In this document: positions 60,011-64,000 of the stretch, in pieces
How the letters are laid out: each line of letters begins with the position of its first letter
Position numbering within the stretch: the stretch's first letter is position 1
From: Xylona heveae TC161
Lineage: Eukaryota > Ascomycota > Xylonomycetes > Xylonales > Xylonaceae
Assembly (NCBI RefSeq): GCF_001619985.1
Contig: NW_017264198.1
Location: forward strand, 1,054,001 to 1,118,000
Length of the DNA: 64,000 nucleotides
Direction: 5' to 3'
Translations under genes and position numbers: made by a program
The notes under the pieces: model-generated
Database searches by the model: none
Told to the model about the DNA's origin: nothing
What the model saw: only the letters and a program-made list of their open reading frames with translations

Positions 60011-63000
60011 TCTGGAAGAGGTACAATAATACAATTTAATTCGACCTTCAGCTCTTGTTCGACTACCCGGATCAATCGATGAAAGATCCTTGTACCTTAT
60101 CCCGCTGTTAACGTTTGAAGTTGATATCAACCGCACAATCGGAACAGCTAATTAGGGTTCGGGTAGCTCGACTACGGAGTACTGTAATGCCGTAGCTGGC
60201 CTACTGCGCCACTGGGTTATCGATGGCCATCACATCTGATAAGATCTTAACCACAACCCTGCCACACCTGCCTAGCCATTGCGACCAATTTAATTTACCC
60301 AAGTCAATTCCGTACCTGAGCTCGAGCTTCTGCTAGGATGGTTTCTGTCGTTGTTGCAGATTCGCACAGTTTCAGGATCGCCCAAATGAAAGGGGAAATT
60401 TTGCCACTTCGGAGCAGAAGTCTCTCGACAATCGGTGTGTCGAATTTTAGTGCAGCTGCACATGTGGCATGATCGCATGATACCTGTGATAGTAAAACAA
60501 TTATTATATCCTTTTCGGGGGGTTGATCTGCAAGTATAGTTCAGATAATGATCAGGGTTGTTCTTACTATACTACTCACCACGAATGCTCCTAAAATTCC
60601 TCAAAAAATGGCGATCCGGTGAGACGTGTGCAGCAGAACTACTTCAATGACATTATTCAGAAATAAGTAATTACGATGAAAGGGAAATCGTGTGCGGATG
60701 TGAGAAGCTTCATATTTGTGGAATTCTAAAGAAGCCCAGAGGCGTGCTTCTGAGAAATTTAGATACATTTCTGGGTGGCCTTTCGATTTGACTTAAGTGT
60801 ACAATCACACTCTTTTTTTTTTCCTTCGAAAAAAAAAAAAAAGGAAGATAATCCAATCCAAATCCAAGGACAATGTTAATTGAAGCCTCTATGCTTGCAT
60901 TTTCCTGTTCAGAGCAGCAAGTTGGCTCACTTGGTCAAGATCAAAGACTTAGACTTCCTGGCAATCACACCCGTCATCCAGGACGATATTGACTTTCTGA
61001 GTTTTGTTATGTAACCACTGATCATATATACTCGAATTTTGGAAATTTTCTTGGAGTAATGTGGCTATCTTTGCTCGATTCAATTGAAAAGCAATTCGCA
61101 TATTCCTTCGTAATATTGCCAAATTTTGGGGCTTGTAAAACCAAAGAGCCAAAGACCCTTATTCAAAGATTACATCGTAGCAGCTGGTTTATGTAGGTAT
61201 GAGGAAATTGCAGTATCAAGGCCTGGCTGTAAGGCCAGATGATCGACGGAATCACCACAAATTCATAATCCATCACCACTACTGCTTTAAAGTTTAGCTG
61301 TTGCACGTCCCGTATGGAGTTCCTGGTGCAATTCTGTCTCAGCAGAAGGGCAAAAATGTGCATGTTTTGTGAGAACCATGCGCAAGGAGAAGAGCCCGGA
61401 CAAGAGTATAGTTCATTTAGTTGTTTGAATATATAAACTCTCCTGGATATTCCCCGATGTATCGACGCACCCGCAACTTGCTCAGTCACTGCATGTAATT
61501 TCCGCACCAACGTAGTTGTGCTAATAACTAGGCGGTCAAAGTGTACGCAAAGCCTTTCAATATCGTCAACCTAATCAGATCAGATCACCAGCGTATCGGT
61601 GTTAAGGCTTCTGCAGCTGATTTTGAGGTACTGTGGCCAAGTACAATGTGCCACAAGCATTCGCGGGCAAGCGTGCAAGGAGAGAATAACCGTCAGTCAG
61701 TTGTGAGAGAATTTCCAGCATAGCGTTGATGAAAAGTTGATGTAATTCTGCATTGAAAACTGTGTTTGCTATCGAGGATTCGTTGGACCTTTGAATAGCA
61801 CGTTTGGATGTCAACGGTCACCCTGTGTTTATATTCTGGGTAAGTGGTCAGTCGTTCGCCAGGCGTGAGAATTTTCAAGCCTCGACCTGTTTGAGGACTG
61901 ATAAGCTGGAACCCTGAACCAGAACGATGCTAATTCAATGAAAATGCTACCTGAGCCATCAGTGCATTGGAAGCTGAGGTTATTCGGACCCATCAGTGAA
62001 GCCTATAGCCAGAGGGAGCCGCCTCAAAGCTCGTAGGGCACTTCCATTAGTACCTGCCCCTCATCCATCATGAAAATGGCGTTAGATTAATGTCACCTGA
62101 CAGCATCAAGGAACGAACCTGAGAAAAAAAATTTGCAATATATGCTTTTCGGCCGAATGATGGATGTGTGCAAATTCACGGAACCTTGACAGCTGGCATT
62201 TGCTTTAGACAAAGGGCTACTGTGCGACTGCCGCGGAATATACCTCGTAACCTCGTTCGAACCCTCCAGTCTGATATTAGAAGTACCTGCTTCGATTTTC
62301 AAACTCTATCCTACCAGGGTATAACTTAGCAAGCAACCATCCCAACTGCTGCTAACTCATCCGAATACTTGTCAAAGTGGAGCCCTCACGGAGCAAGTTT
62401 TCCAAAAGTCTAATCCTCTTGAGAGGGAACGGATTGAAGTTTGCTAAAAAGACTTGAGGAAAATTGCCTTTCAAACTTACCTTAGTTACTTCACCCAATG
62501 AATGGCTATCAGAAGAGCGACTCTTAGACTCGATTAGAACAATGATTCCACCAGCTTCTCCCAGGGCTATCTCAAATAGACACACTCTCATTTTACCAGT
62601 CTCCACTACGAAGCTCAGCTCTTCCGCGCATAGCTTCCTGACCCACGGATAATTCCTGGGCTCCTCCACCTGGCCAAGCTAAGGGTCCCACCTTTTACCA
62701 TGACATCCAATGGCTACCGTGGTTATGCTTGGGTCCAATGAGGAGTTTTTGTTTTTTGTTATAATGGGAGGCCCAAATTAGGTGGCGGAAGAGCGAGCGG
62801 GCGAGCAAAGACTATTCAAGGGAGCGAGTTCTAAACCCTGTCAATTGCTGGAGCATCATCAGATGATTTTTGGATGCTGACTGGGAATGCCCCACCAAAA
62901 CAGACCAGGCTAGAACGAACGCCTTCTACAACAGGAAAATGTCCGTTCTCATGGATACAGTTACATTCTATTAGCTGGTTGACAGCTGCGAGCACAACGG

Positions 63001-64000
63001 TTCATCCCGCCACAACCATCTTTCTGGGTGGGAAGGTGAAAGGGTGTCTCCCAGGGCCCTGGACAGCTGTCGGGACATATCCATTTGAATGACAGGTTCC
63101 AAGGGGCAAAAAGGATCAAGGGTATACCATCCACGGATATAAAGTTTATGTTAATACGATTCCATCCTCGCTGGAGAGGCTGCAGTTTTCAAGGCTACCG
63201 GATTCACTTTGTCTAAGAAAATGGCAATTCAGGTTACCACAGCCAGAACTTTCTCGGTTATTGTTGCATCCGCGTCGGACTGAAGACTGCTCCACAAACC
63301 ACCAATAGATTTCGTCCTTGGTAGGAGACCTGAGTCCGGACCAAGCGGGCCGTGGACGGCCTTTCTCCCGAACCGACGGCTTCAGGTCGAAGTGGCCAAA
63401 TTTCGCTTTTTTTCTCCGATGAAAAGCGCTTTGGCTTCGAATTACGCTGAGGTGACCATCAAAGGGCGGCTTGGCTGAGGGTTGGACAGTGTGGACAGTA
63501 ATAATTGCCCCTCGCGCCAAATTGGTTCGGCCCGAGACCACAGCGGTCCGTGTTCAATGTGGAATCTCAAAGGTGGTGTCCCTTGAGGCTTCGTCTGCTA
63601 CTTCTTCGTCTTCGATGGTTCATCATCAACTAAACTCTGTACAGGACAAAAAATTTGAGCTTGTGGGGCAGTTAGGGATTGTACAAGATCGATCGTTCTT
63701 ATCCACGAGTCTAAAGTGTCGATTGAGTACAGAAGTGTATTCCGATCTTTTTCTATAGACGGCAGGCGGTCCATTTCCTTTTCCCCTCGAGTGCTTCAGA
63801 AACCGAGAATTGCAGGGGTTTGGGAAATTTAGACCACCTGAACCAGGTGACTACTGCGTATGGTCTCTTTAGTGCAATGGCATACCCTGTTCGGCTCACT
63901 AGCTACATTTGAGAGTGGGCAATTAGTCCATGACCGCGGGTACCTTCTACCCAAAAAACATCACTGTTGCCCCCTGATCGGCCTTTTCAGTCCCGTCTTT
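60011..64000. other. 4 kb without a supported gene
   Basis: Several minus-strand frames of 60-130 codons (for example 61163-61510, 62352-62669 and 63146-63541) and one plus-strand frame (63471-63758) exist, but none starts and ends like a gene or shows a motif I know. The frame at 62352-62669 reaches a good GTAAGT donor near 62483 (frame ending SDSHSLGEVTK), so a spliced minus-strand gene or decayed remnant is possible. A T10-CCTTCG-A14 near-palindrome lies at 60813-60842. I could not link the frames into one product. Confidence 0.45.

Overview
The window is nuclear DNA from a filamentous ascomycete (Pezizomycotina), most likely a eurotiomycete-type mould. The evidence is protein-coding genes broken by short introns of about 55-110 nt with GTRNGT donors, a white-collar-1 blue-light receptor, a Zn2Cys6 activator with a fungal-type middle region, sterol C-5 desaturase, SCAP and a nimE-type cyclin B. 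I rebuilt the exon structures by hand from splice sites and reading-frame phase. Every multi-exon model below closes in frame, but none has been tested against transcripts or a database.

Layout. 1-162: acidic 3' end of a gene entering from the left. 163-3644: no supported gene. 3645-7502 (+): SCAP, with sterol-sensing domain and WD repeats. 8824-12744 (-): BRE4-like / DUF2421 membrane protein. 13184-15145 (+): Sir2/Hst1-class sirtuin. 16002-18673 (-): Trm11 tRNA methyltransferase. 19068-19138 (+): tRNA-Gln(CTG). 19752-22821 (-): Zn2Cys6 regulator. 24606-25696 (+): Erg3. 26271-27559 (-): mitochondrial ribosomal protein uL2m. 28772-30590 (+): cyclin B. 30591-33422: repeat-rich and without a gene. 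33423-34687 (-): THOC3/Tex1. 35365-36910 (+): Rpp40, seven exons. 37419-38756 (+): orphan tandem-repeat protein. 39511-42045 (-): Nop9. 42566-44341 (-): Fmp25. 44778-47739 (+): Cog3. 48660-50741 (-): group II PLP decarboxylase. 52348-55802 (-): white collar-1. 58645-60010 (-): histidinol-phosphatase. 60011-64000: no gene that I can support.

Most genes are housekeeping: RNA processing (Trm11, Rpp40, Nop9, THOC3, tRNA-Gln), mitochondria (uL2m, Fmp25), secretion (Cog3), histidine synthesis, cell cycle and chromatin. Two sit on one axis: SCAP senses sterol for SREBP, and Erg3 makes ergosterol about 17 kb away. There is no sign of a secondary-metabolite cluster, CRISPR array or intact transposon. 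The least explained parts are the orphan repeat protein at 37.4-38.8 kb, the repeat-built non-coding stretch at 31.7-32.5 kb, the 630-nt Trm11 intron, and the two outer gaps (0.2-3.6 kb and 60-64 kb).
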